DNA of 64,000 nt from contig JALGSU010000002.1 in the NCBI GenBank assembly GCA_029821735.1, forward strand, positions 186,001 through 250,000, written 5' to 3'. How positions within the stretch are numbered: position 1 is the stretch's first letter; every line of letters starts with the position of its first letter. The DNA comes from Candidatus Zipacnadia bacterium (GTDB taxonomy: Bacteria; Armatimonadota; Zipacnadia; Zipacnadales; UBA5352). The notes under the pieces are model-generated. The model was not told where the DNA came from. It did no database searches and saw nothing but the letters and a program-made list of their open reading frames with translations. Both the position numbers and the translations under genes were made by a program. This document shows, piece after piece, positions 26,138 through 34,537 of this stretch.

Positions 26138-27463
26138 ATGAAGATAACGCTCCGTTACGGTAAACAGGGCTTGGGTGTCGAGTTGCCCGACAGCAACGTC
26201 ACACACGTGCTGCGGCAACACAAGCTCCCTGTGTACGACGAGCCGCGAGCGGCCGTGGCAGAGGCGCTGACCGAGCCGATAGGCGCACCTCCGTTGGCCG
26301 AACTGGCGCGCGGGCGCACTGATGCGTGCATCATCGTTTCCGACCTCACTCGCCCGGTGCCGAACGCCGATATCCTGCCACCACTGCTGAATGCCCTGGG
26401 CCAGGCGGGCGTGGCTGACGAGAGCATCCTCATTCTGGTGGCAACCGGTCTGCACCGCGGCAACACTGACGATGAGCTGCGAGAGATGCTCGGCGCAGAC
26501 GTAGTGGGCAGCGGCGTACGCATCGAGAACCACGACGCGCGAGACGCGGACAGTCACGTGTGGCTGGGCGAGACCGAACGCGGAACGCCGGCGGCAATCG
26601 ACCGGCGCTACGTAGAAGCGGACCTGAAGATACTGACCGGCCTCGTCGAGCCTCACCTGATGGCAGGCTACTCGGGCGGGCGCAAAGCTATATGCCCGGG
26701 AGTGGCTGCGCGCGAGACCATCATGGCCTTCCACGGCCCGGGCATGATTGAGCCGAGCGCAGCCCGCAATGGGAACCTGATCGCCAACCCGGTGCACCAG
26801 GAGGCGCTGGCTGTCTGCGCCATGGCCGGCGGGGCTGACTTCCTCGTCAACGTGACGCTTGACGAGGAGCGGGCCATCACGGGCATCTTCGCGGGCGACA
26901 TGCAGCAGGCCCACGTTGCCGCCATGGTCCGGTGCGAAGAGCAGACTAAGGTGGTCATCGACGAGCCGGCTGACATCGTGGTCACGTCGGGCGGTGGTTA
27001 CCCGCTGGACCTGACGCTCTACCAGGGCACCAAGGGCGTCGTCGGCGCCAGCGGGATATGCCGCGAGGGCGGCACTATCATCATCGCCCAGGAGAACGCC
27101 GAAGGTCTGGGCGGCCCGGAGTATACACGACTGGTCACCGAGGTCGCTGACCCGCACGCGCACATCCGCGGTACACTGGCCGGAGCAGAGTACTGCGTTG
27201 ACACATGGCAGTTCCACGTGGTAGAGAAAGTGATGCGCGATTGCGAGGTGCTCAACGTCTCATCGGGGCTGACCGCCGACGAGAAGCAGCGATGCTTCAT
27301 CCCGGCCGCGGACAGCGTCGAAGAGGCCGTGAGGAGCGCACTCGCCCGCTATGGCCCCGAGGCAAGCATCGCAGTTCTGCCCGACGGGCCTTACGTGCTC
27401 TCATGCCTGGCCAGCGACCCTGTTGGCCAGATGACGGTAGACGAGATGCTGCAGGATTACTGA
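26138..27463 (+). CDS. larA: LarA-family (nickel-pincer lactate racemase-like) protein
   Basis: 441 residues. LarA racemases use a covalently tethered nickel-pincer nucleotide. Motifs: DACIIVSDLTRPVPNADILP, ATGLHRG, then GLVEPHLMAGYSGGRKAICP near residues 165-185, where the Lys corresponds to the cofactor-linking lysine, and ETIMAFHGPG with the expected nickel-ligand His. LarA homologues act on various 2-hydroxyacids, so lactate is not proven. The cofactor synthesis genes larB, larC and larE are not in the window. It lies 73 bases behind the LeuB-like gene; the two may share a 2-hydroxyacid pathway. Weak ribosome-binding site. Confidence 0.82.
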   Translation: MKITLRYGKQGLGVELPDSNVTHVLRQHKLPVYDEPRAAVAEALTEPIGAPPLAELARGRTDACIIVSDLTRPVPNADILPPLLNALGQAGVADESILILVATGLHRGNTDDELREMLGADVVGSGVRIENHDARDADSHVWLGETERGTPAAIDRRYVEADLKILTGLVEPHLMAGYSGGRKAICPGVAARETIMAFHGPGMIEPSAARNGNLIANPVHQEALAVCAMAGGADFLVNVTLDEERAITGIFAGDMQQAHVAAMVRCEEQTKVVIDEPADIVVTSGGGYPLDLTLYQGTKGVVGASGICREGGTIIIAQENAEGLGGPEYTRLVTEVADPHAHIRGTLAGAEYCVDTWQFHVVEKVMRDCEVLNVSSGLTADEKQRCFIPAADSVEEAVRSALARYGPEASIAVLPDGPYVLSCLASDPVGQMTVDEMLQDY

Positions 27464-27511
27464 TTGCGCGAGCCCTCTCTCGGGGAGATCTCGCGAAGAG
27501 GAGTGATACAG

Positions 27512-28711
27512 ATGGCTGAAAAGTGCGTTCTGGCATATTCCGGGGGATTGGACACCTCGGTCGCGATCCGCTGGATCGCGGAGACATACGACGTCGACGT
27601 AATCGCGGTCGCCGTGGACGTGGGCGAGGAACGCGACTACGAGGGCATTCGCGCCAAGGGCGAGCAGGTCGGCGCGGTGGAGTCGATCGTGGTCGACGCG
27701 AAAGAGGAGTTCTTCTCTGACTACATCACGCGGGCCCTGGCTGCCAACCTGACCTACGAGCGCAAGTACGTGTGCTTCACTGCTCTGGCCCGCCCGTTGC
27801 TTGCTCAGGAGCAGGTGCGCGTGGCTCGGGAGTATGGGGCCTCGCTGCTCGCGCACGGTTGCACCGGCAAGGGCAACGACCAGGTTCGTTTCGAGGTAAC
27901 CTATGCGGCCCTGGCGCCGGAGATGCGCGTCATCGCCCCTGCCCGCGAGTGGGGCATGACCCGCGAGCAGGAGATCGACTACGCCGAGGAGCATGGCATC
28001 CCGGTACCGGTGGCCAAGGCGACCCCCTACTCGACCGACACCAACATGTGGGGCCATTCCATCGAGTGCGGCCTGATCGAGGACCCGTCACTCGAAGCTC
28101 CCGACGACGCTTGGAGCTGGACCGTCAGCCCACAGGAAGCGCCCGATGAGCCCACCTATGTCAAAGTGACCTTTGAGCAAGGCGTGCCGGTCGCTCTTGA
28201 TGGAGTAGCGATGGGCGGCGTGGCTCTCATCGACACACTGAATCAGGTTGGCGGCGCGAACGGCGTGGGCCGCGTCAACATGATGGAGAACCGGCTGGTC
28301 GGCATCAAATCGCGCGAACTTTACGAGGCGCCAGCAGCCACCATCCTGCTCGAAGCGCACAAGGACCTCGAAAGCCTGGTTCTCGACCGCGAGACCACGC
28401 ACTTCAAGCAGGGCATGGAGCTCAAGTGGACCGAGATGGTCTACTACGGTCTCTGGTTCACACCGCTGCGCGAAGCCCTGGACGCGTTCATGGCCGAGAC
28501 GCAGAAGCCCGTTACCGGTGATGTCACGGTCAAGCTCTACAAGGGCACGGCCGAGGCCGTCGCCCGCACTTCGCCCAACTCGCTCTATGACTTCTCACTC
28601 GCCACCTACGGCGAGGAAGATGTCTTTGACCAGGCCTCCTCGCGCGGCTTCATCGAGCTGTTCGGTCTGCCCGCGAAGGTCGTCTCGATGGTGAGCAAGA
28701 AGTACCAGTAG
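27512..28711 (+). CDS. argG: Argininosuccinate synthase
   Basis: 399 residues, cytoplasmic; it condenses citrulline and aspartate with ATP in arginine biosynthesis. ATG 27512 starts MAEKCVLAYSGGLDTSVA, where SGGLDTS is the PP-loop ATP-binding motif; GAGGAG lies upstream. Other family blocks: YVCFTALARPLLA, AHGCTGKGNDQVRFE, YSTDTNMWGHSIECG and GRVNMMENRLVGIKSRELYE. Length and motifs are standard and there is no gap. No other arg genes are in the window. The intergenic distance (48 bases from larA) suggests co-transcription with upstream genes. Confidence 0.97.
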   Translation: MAEKCVLAYSGGLDTSVAIRWIAETYDVDVIAVAVDVGEERDYEGIRAKGEQVGAVESIVVDAKEEFFSDYITRALAANLTYERKYVCFTALARPLLAQEQVRVAREYGASLLAHGCTGKGNDQVRFEVTYAALAPEMRVIAPAREWGMTREQEIDYAEEHGIPVPVAKATPYSTDTNMWGHSIECGLIEDPSLEAPDDAWSWTVSPQEAPDEPTYVKVTFEQGVPVALDGVAMGGVALIDTLNQVGGANGVGRVNMMENRLVGIKSRELYEAPAATILLEAHKDLESLVLDRETTHFKQGMELKWTEMVYYGLWFTPLREALDAFMAETQKPVTGDVTVKLYKGTAEAVARTSPNSLYDFSLATYGEEDVFDQASSRGFIELFGLPAKVVSMVSKKYQ

Positions 28712-28750
28712 TCAGTCTGAACGTCGCCGCAACTGCCCGGGAGGGAAGCG

Positions 28751-30415
28751 ATGTCCCTGAACCCGGCCCTGCTCATGCCGAATGCTGCGCTCACGCTCGC
28801 CGAGCTGATCGTGGTGGGTATTCTCTCGTGGCTTGTCAGTCGACTGGGTGCCGCCGCCATTGGCGCCTTCGGCAGAATGGAGCTCTCCGAGGGTCAGCGT
28901 TTCATGGGTGACGAGCGCGTCACTCAGATGCGCTCGTATTTCGCGCGCTTGATCAAGGTCGCGGGCGGCGTCGGCGCGCTGGCAGTGGTTGGCTACAACG
29001 TGTGGCTGACCGCAGTGGGCTACAACGGGCCGGATCTGGTGGTAGACCAGTTCGCCAGATCCGGCTCGCTCACGGTCGCAGCGGTCGCGCTGAAGCTCGG
29101 CGGAATCATCGGCGTCCTGATACTCGTCAAGTTGCTCTCCTGGTTGGGCGAGCATTTCCGTCAGTGGCTCGTCGCCCGGCTGATCGCAGCCGAAGTCGTG
29201 CGGGTTGCCGATCAGCGCGTTGAGCGAATTGGCGACCATGTGAGCTGGCTGGTGCGGGCGGTTCTCTGGCTGCTGGGCGCTCTGCTCCTCACCGAGCTCT
29301 TCAACGCCCCAGATGGCATCATATATTGGGTCAACTTCCTGTTCTCACTGGGTGTCGTCTGGGCGCTCGTGCGTATGATCACCGACTCGCTGGAAGCGGC
29401 GATCGATGCGATCCACGAGGGTCTGGTGGTCAACCACCGGCTGGGTGACGTGAGTGACACCGCGCTCGGCAGCGTACCTCGTGTGGTCGGGTCGCTGAAA
29501 CTCGCGCTGCGCTGGGCGGTCTATATTGGGGCCGCCGCGTACGTACTGCGCAGCGCCCCGCTCGGGCCGTCGGTCTACGACCTCAGCGCCAAGGCAGTCA
29601 AGGCGGCAGCAATTCTGGTAGGTGCGCAACTGCTCCTGACCGTCACGATGATGATCGTCGCGCGCTACAGTGTTGCGGGGCAGGCCGACACGGAACTGGG
29701 CGCGAAACGTCGAGAGACCATGCTGCCCATGATCGGCAGCTTGCTGCGATACGTCATCTACTTTGTCGCGTTTGTCATGGCTTTGCAGGCGGTGGAGATC
29801 GACGTCACGGCCATCCTTGCCGGTGCCGGTGTCGCGGGTCTGGCCATCGGTTTCGGCGCCCAATCTCTCGTGCAGGACGTTATCAGCGGGTTCTTCACGC
29901 TCTTTGAGGGCGTGTACATGGTTGGTGATTACGTCGAGATGGCGGGCGTCGAGGGGACTATCGAAGCCATCACACTGCGCACCACCAGCGTGCGCTCGCG
30001 CGATGGAAAGCTCAACATCGTCCCCAATGGCGAGATCAGGCAGGTCACCAACTACTCCAAGAGCTTCGTCAACGCGGTCGTCGATGTGGGCGTCGCGTAT
30101 GAAGGCGATCTGGAGAAGGCCATCGAGGTGCTGACGGGCATCGGCAATGAGGCGCGCGCAGACATCCGCGAAATCACCGGCCCCGCTCGCGTGCGTGTGA
30201 CAGACTTTGGTGGCTCCGATGTGCCCCTGCGGCTGGTGGTTCCCGTGCGGCCAGGCAAGCACTGGGACGTCGCCTGCGAACTGCGTCGACGCGTGAAGCT
30301 GACGTTCGATGCCGAGGGAGTGGAGATACCGTTCTCCCGGCAGGTCGTGATCCTGCAGACGCCTGAGGGCGAGGCCGTGCGCGAACTGCCGGTGCGCATG
30401 GTGCAGGACGTTTAA
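28751..30415 (+). CDS. MscS-family mechanosensitive ion channel
   Basis: 554 residues with about seven hydrophobic helices in the first ~370 residues. The pore helix and hinge region AGAGVAGLAIGFGAQSLVQD and VISGFFTLFEGVYMVGDYV matches the MscS TM3 and beta-domain junction. It continues with GTIEAITLRTTSVRSRDGKL and IVPNGEIRQVTNYSK, the typical beta-domain. The extra N-terminal helices make it longer than E. coli MscS (286 residues), like the larger MscS-like subfamilies. It protects cells from hypo-osmotic shock. GGGAGGG lies before ATG 28751, 39 bases after argG. Confidence 0.93.
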   Translation: MSLNPALLMPNAALTLAELIVVGILSWLVSRLGAAAIGAFGRMELSEGQRFMGDERVTQMRSYFARLIKVAGGVGALAVVGYNVWLTAVGYNGPDLVVDQFARSGSLTVAAVALKLGGIIGVLILVKLLSWLGEHFRQWLVARLIAAEVVRVADQRVERIGDHVSWLVRAVLWLLGALLLTELFNAPDGIIYWVNFLFSLGVVWALVRMITDSLEAAIDAIHEGLVVNHRLGDVSDTALGSVPRVVGSLKLALRWAVYIGAAAYVLRSAPLGPSVYDLSAKAVKAAAILVGAQLLLTVTMMIVARYSVAGQADTELGAKRRETMLPMIGSLLRYVIYFVAFVMALQAVEIDVTAILAGAGVAGLAIGFGAQSLVQDVISGFFTLFEGVYMVGDYVEMAGVEGTIEAITLRTTSVRSRDGKLNIVPNGEIRQVTNYSKSFVNAVVDVGVAYEGDLEKAIEVLTGIGNEARADIREITGPARVRVTDFGGSDVPLRLVVPVRPGKHWDVACELRRRVKLTFDAEGVEIPFSRQVVILQTPEGEAVRELPVRMVQDV

Positions 30416-30487
30416 GGCCATAGGCCGCACCTGTTGGTTTTCCCGCAGATGTGGATCAATCGACATAGACGTCCAGGAGGAACGAAC

Positions 30488-31705
30488 ATGCACCAAGCGA
30501 GGGGATACACCTTCGTGATGCTCCTGTTGGTCGCCCTGGTAGCAGCGCTTTCCGGGTGCCCGCAGCCGCCGGACCAGGCCCAGACACCCGTCACTGAGGT
30601 ACCGACCGAGGATACCCCCGCGGATCAGCCGCAGGGAGAGGCCTACAAGATCGGCGCGCTCTTTGCCACTACCGGGCCGGCTTCGTCACTCGGCCAGCCC
30701 GAGCGTGACACTGCGGCGTTACTCGAAGAGCAGATCAACGCGGCTGGCGGAGTTGGCGGCCGCCCGGTTGAGATCATCATCCGCGACACCAAGGGCGACG
30801 AGACCGAAGCCCTCAACGCGGCGAAAGAACTCATCGAGAAAGAGGGCGTCCTCGCCATCGTCGGGCCCAGTCGCAGCGGCACAACACTGGGTCTAGTGGC
30901 CTACATCGAGCAGTCCGAGACCCCCATGGTCTCCTGCGCCGCAGCCCGCAAGATCACCGACCCGCTCAAGAAGTGGATATTCCAGGTTGTTCCGAGCGAC
31001 AAGCATGCGGTCCAGCGGCTCTACGAGTATCTCGGAGCCAACGACATGACGAAGATCGGCATCCTCACCGCCAGCAGCGGCTACGGCGAAGAGGGCATGC
31101 ACCAACTCAATGATCAGGCTGAGGCTGCAGGGATCGAGATCGTCGCAGCCGAGCAATTCAGCGACACCGATTCTGACATGACCACTCAGCTCACCCGCAT
31201 TAAGGGTACCGAGGCCCAGGCTATCATCTGCTGGGGGGTTGGCAAGGCACCCGCCCTCGTCGCCAAGAACATGACCCAACTCGGGATCACTATCCCGCTA
31301 ATGCAGAGCTCGGGAGTGGCGAACGCCCGCTTCATCGAGGTGGCTGGCGCCAGCGCCAACGGTGTCATCATGCCGGCGGCGAAGCTCATCGTTGCTGACC
31401 AGTTGTCCGCCGATGATCGCCAGAAAGACATCCTGGTGCAGTTCGCCAGCGACTTCGAAGCCAAGTATGAACGCCACCCGGACCACTACGGCGGACACGC
31501 GTGGGACGGCATTCACATCATCTGCAACGCGCTCGAGACCGCCGGTGACGACAAGGCGGCTCTGCGCGATGAGATCGAGAAGACCACTGACTTCGTCGGG
31601 ATGGGCGGCATCTTCAACTTCACCGCCGAGGACCACTATGGTCTGACCGCGGACGCCTTTGCGCTCGTGCGCATCGAAGATGGCGAGTGGAAGCTGATCG
31701 ACTGA
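30488..31705 (+). CDS. Branched-chain amino-acid-type ABC transporter binding lipoprotein
   Basis: 405 residues from ATG 30488 (AGGAGG upstream). A lipoprotein signal (FVMLLLVALVAALSGC) with Cys as the acylation site is followed by a Pro/Thr-rich linker to about residue 50. The rest is a Leu/Ile/Val-type periplasmic binding protein: IGALFATTGPASSLGQPERD, AAGGVGGRPVEIIIRDTKGD, then LAIVGPSRSGTTLGLV, with two similar lobes. No permease or ATPase genes are adjacent, so it is an orphan receptor, acting with a distant transporter or as a sensor partner. Ligand unknown. A clear hairpin terminator follows the stop. Confidence 0.88.
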   Translation: MHQARGYTFVMLLLVALVAALSGCPQPPDQAQTPVTEVPTEDTPADQPQGEAYKIGALFATTGPASSLGQPERDTAALLEEQINAAGGVGGRPVEIIIRDTKGDETEALNAAKELIEKEGVLAIVGPSRSGTTLGLVAYIEQSETPMVSCAAARKITDPLKKWIFQVVPSDKHAVQRLYEYLGANDMTKIGILTASSGYGEEGMHQLNDQAEAAGIEIVAAEQFSDTDSDMTTQLTRIKGTEAQAIICWGVGKAPALVAKNMTQLGITIPLMQSSGVANARFIEVAGASANGVIMPAAKLIVADQLSADDRQKDILVQFASDFEAKYERHPDHYGGHAWDGIHIICNALETAGDDKAALRDEIEKTTDFVGMGGIFNFTAEDHYGLTADAFALVRIEDGEWKLID

Positions 31706-31733
31706 CCTCTCGCCCCAGTCACGGTACCATCAG

Positions 31734-31767
31734 GACGCCCGTCCCGCTCGTGAGCCGGACGGGCGTC
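31734..31767 (+). terminator. Rho-independent-like terminator
   Basis: GACGCCCGTCC and GGACGGGCGTC form a perfect 11-bp stem. The 12-base loop (cgCTCgtGAGcc) can pair further inside. It begins 28 bases after the binding-protein stop codon and is followed by TATGTGT. Confidence 0.75.
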
Positions 31768-31820
31768 TATGTGTACATAGCCGCTCCATGCAGGTGTCAG
31801 GTTCGCGTGAAGTGAATCTA

Positions 31821-31872
31821 CCCGCGCTAAAGCCATAAACCTCGAAGCCGTGGGCTTACATTCCAACCCGCG
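31821..31872. repeat. Possible REP-like or cis-regulatory element
   Basis: The gap upstream of the beta-helix gene holds CCCGCG direct repeats at 31821 and 31867. They frame two AAGCC copies and one GGCTT that can pair, with a short central loop. The arrangement resembles small interspersed hairpin repeats, but only one copy is seen here. Confidence 0.3.
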
Positions 31873-31888
31873 ATAGGAAGTGACCGCA

Positions 31889-34516
31889 ATGCTGACCGCT
31901 GCTACGCGCCGACTGGTGCCAGTTCTCCTGGTTCTGGGCATAGTCTCACTGGTCGCCGCTGAGACATACGTCGTCGATGGAGCCAATGGCGATGACGCCA
32001 ATGACGGCATCAATGCCCCCTTCAAGACTTTGGCCCGCGGGACGAATGTGCTTGCCCCAGGCGATACGCTGTCAATCGTCCCCATGGATGGCCCCTACCG
32101 CGAGGGCCTGCGCATGGTCCACCACGGCTCGGCACAAGCGCCGATCATCATAGAGGGCAATGGTGCCGTCCTGTCGGGCTCAGATCCTGCGCCAGCGGAC
32201 GGCTGGACTGAGGCCGACGGCATATACAACATAGCGGTTGCGGGGAGTTCCGACCGCGCATGGCTCTTCGCTCCCGAGCGACACTTCGACAAAGGCTCCT
32301 CCCCCACTGCTCTGCAACCCGAGCAGTTCCGGTATGAGGGCGGCAAGCTCTACTTCCGCCCGGCTGAGGGCAAGACACCGGCTGATTACGGTCTGCTTTT
32401 TGGCGTCCGCGCTGCGGGCGTTGCCTACACCGGGGCTGGGCAAATCATCGTGCGCAACATCACCTGCATGAACTTCTGGAACGATGGCTTCAACATCCAC
32501 GGGGGCAGCGGCCCTTGCTGGTTCGAGAACGTCAAGGGCATCTGGAACGCCGACGAAGGCTTCAGCGCCCATGAGAACGCCGAGTGCTACGTCCGTGGCG
32601 GCGAGTTCAGCAACAACTACTGGCACGGGATCTGCGACATCCAACTCTCGCGCACACACTTCGCCAACTGCATCATCCGCGATAATGGCTACAAGGCAGT
32701 CTACTTCCCGGGGGGCATGCACTCGCTCACCGACTGTGAGATCAGCGGCAGCCCCGTCAACGTCTACCTGACGGGTACCACGGACAAGGACTACCCGCGA
32801 CTGGACCACCATCCACTGGCGACAAGCTACACCAACTTCCGCAACTGCGTTATCGAGTCCACCCCAGAGGAGATTGGCGTGCAGGTCGGGACGGATGCGG
32901 AGGGCATCTTCGAGCACTGCGTCATCAGGGGCGGCAGCACCGTCTTCCGCGTCGAAGCCGGCGGCATGGGTCTGGTCGCGAACTCGGTGGTTTCCGGCGG
33001 CGAAACAGTCGAGGTGAGTTCCGATGGCGAGTACTTCGGTGACCACAACCTCTATCATCCCGGCAGGCTGACCCTCGCCGGCACTGCCTACGGCGCCGAT
33101 GAGTTCGCGCAGTATCAGCAGGCGACCGGCAACGACGCAAAGTCGTGGGTCGAGGAGCCGAAATTCGTGGAGGGAACCTGGCTGGCCAGCCGGGCCTCTC
33201 ACGCTCTTGGCGGATCCCACAGCAGAAGCTTCGGTGGTCCCGATATCGGCATTGACCCCCGAAAACAGCGGCCCGATGAAGCAACGACCGTCATACCAGT
33301 TGACGCCACGCCGCTGGTGGGCGGAGGCGAGAAGTACTCCTACGATTTCGAGGAGCACAATCCGTGGTCCCGCATCTACCCCGAACCCGAGCAGAGCCAG
33401 GACGGCACGCGCGTGGATGGCACTGCCGAACTCTCCGATGATCAGGCTCACGGCGGCGCGAAATCCATGTGTCTGCGCGTCAAAGCCCCTGAGGGCCAAC
33501 CGACCACCTACAATATCAAGCTCTTCTCCGTCAAGCTCCCGTATGATCGCCCGGTCACTACGCTGCGCTTCTGGCTCTACGGGGATGACTCCGGTAGGCG
33601 AGTTATGCCCCGCATCCGTGACGCCTCCGGCGAGGGCTTCTATGGCACGGGCTTTGCTGTCGACTGGTCCGGCTGGAAGCAGGTCGAGTGGGACCTTATC
33701 AAGACCGCGCCAACGAAGGTCAGCGGAGGGAACGGCAATCTTCGTCAGGACACGCCACCCATCGAACTCGTGGCTGAGATCAAGATGAACGCCGGCGAGG
33801 AGATGGTCATCTACTTCGACGATCTCGAAGCCGAGCTCGCAGGAGGCGAGGGCCCCGCACCTGCCACACCCGCGCAGCCTGCTGCCCCAGCGACGCCGGC
33901 CGCAACTGGGGGCGCGGGAACCGCTACCAACCAGCCCGACCCCACAGCGCCCGCTCCCGAAGCGTTGGTGGCAGAGTTGCCCAACGGCCGCACGCGTCAC
34001 ACATTCGACTTTGAGACCGCCCACGCGTGGAACCGCATCTACCCGGTGCCTGAGACGAATCAGGCTGGCCAACTGGTGACCGGCGACTGGTCAGTCTCTG
34101 ATGAACAGGCGCATGAGGGCGCGATGTCAGGCAAGATCACGGCGACTGCGCCGGCAGGAGCGCCAAACCGCTACACTATCAAGCTCTTCTCGCCGAAGTT
34201 CGCGTTCGACAAGCAGATCAAGGCGCTCCGATACTGGGTATTCTATTCCGGCCCGGCGATCGCTTACGGCTTCCGCATCCGCGACGCCCGGGGTGAGGGC
34301 TTCTTCAGCGAAAGCGGCAAGCTCGAGGGAACCGGTTGGCAGCAGATTGAGTGGGACCTTGAGCAGACCCCACCGGTGAGCCATGGCGCGGGGAACAACG
34401 ATGGTGTGATCGACTTCCCGCCCCAGGAGCTGGTGCTTGAGCTCAAGCTTGATCAAGCGCGGCACGGCGAACTCGTCCTGTACTTCGACGACCTGCAGAT
34501 CGAGACCGGTGACTGA
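31889..34516 (+). CDS. Secreted right-handed beta-helix protein with duplicated C-terminal module
   Basis: 875 residues from ATG 31889 (AGGA ten bases upstream). Signal peptide core VPVLLVLGIVSLVAA. Residues ~30-440 look like a parallel beta-helix (pectate-lyase-like): YVVDGANGDDANDGINAPF, then repeated coil-forming segments such as FANCIIRDNGYKAVYF and LTDCEISGSPVNVYLTG. Residues ~484-650 and ~700-870 are two related modules: FDFEEHNPWSRIYPEPE and FDFETAHAWNRIYPVPE, then YNIKLFSVKLPYD and YTIKLFSPKFAFD, each ending in an IYFDDL or LYFDDL strand, joined by a Pro/Ala/Thr linker. They resemble carbohydrate-binding domains. Probably binds and cleaves or epimerises a polysaccharide; catalytic residues cannot be assigned. 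Confidence 0.75.
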   Translation: MLTAATRRLVPVLLVLGIVSLVAAETYVVDGANGDDANDGINAPFKTLARGTNVLAPGDTLSIVPMDGPYREGLRMVHHGSAQAPIIIEGNGAVLSGSDPAPADGWTEADGIYNIAVAGSSDRAWLFAPERHFDKGSSPTALQPEQFRYEGGKLYFRPAEGKTPADYGLLFGVRAAGVAYTGAGQIIVRNITCMNFWNDGFNIHGGSGPCWFENVKGIWNADEGFSAHENAECYVRGGEFSNNYWHGICDIQLSRTHFANCIIRDNGYKAVYFPGGMHSLTDCEISGSPVNVYLTGTTDKDYPRLDHHPLATSYTNFRNCVIESTPEEIGVQVGTDAEGIFEHCVIRGGSTVFRVEAGGMGLVANSVVSGGETVEVSSDGEYFGDHNLYHPGRLTLAGTAYGADEFAQYQQATGNDAKSWVEEPKFVEGTWLASRASHALGGSHSRSFGGPDIGIDPRKQRPDEATTVIPVDATPLVGGGEKYSYDFEEHNPWSRIYPEPEQSQDGTRVDGTAELSDDQAHGGAKSMCLRVKAPEGQPTTYNIKLFSVKLPYDRPVTTLRFWLYGDDSGRRVMPRIRDASGEGFYGTGFAVDWSGWKQVEWDLIKTAPTKVSGGNGNLRQDTPPIELVAEIKMNAGEEMVIYFDDLEAELAGGEGPAPATPAQPAAPATPAATGGAGTATNQPDPTAPAPEALVAELPNGRTRHTFDFETAHAWNRIYPVPETNQAGQLVTGDWSVSDEQAHEGAMSGKITATAPAGAPNRYTIKLFSPKFAFDKQIKALRYWVFYSGPAIAYGFRIRDARGEGFFSESGKLEGTGWQQIEWDLEQTPPVSHGAGNNDGVIDFPPQELVLELKLDQARHGELVLYFDDLQIETGD

Positions 34517-34537
34517 CCAATCAGGAGGTGAACTGAC

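Noticed and set aside
32180..34072. 630-codon minus-strand frame opposite the beta-helix gene
   Set aside because: The plus strand encodes repeated beta-helix and duplicated-module sequence; the minus frame is Val/Asp/Gly-rich noise with no start signal.
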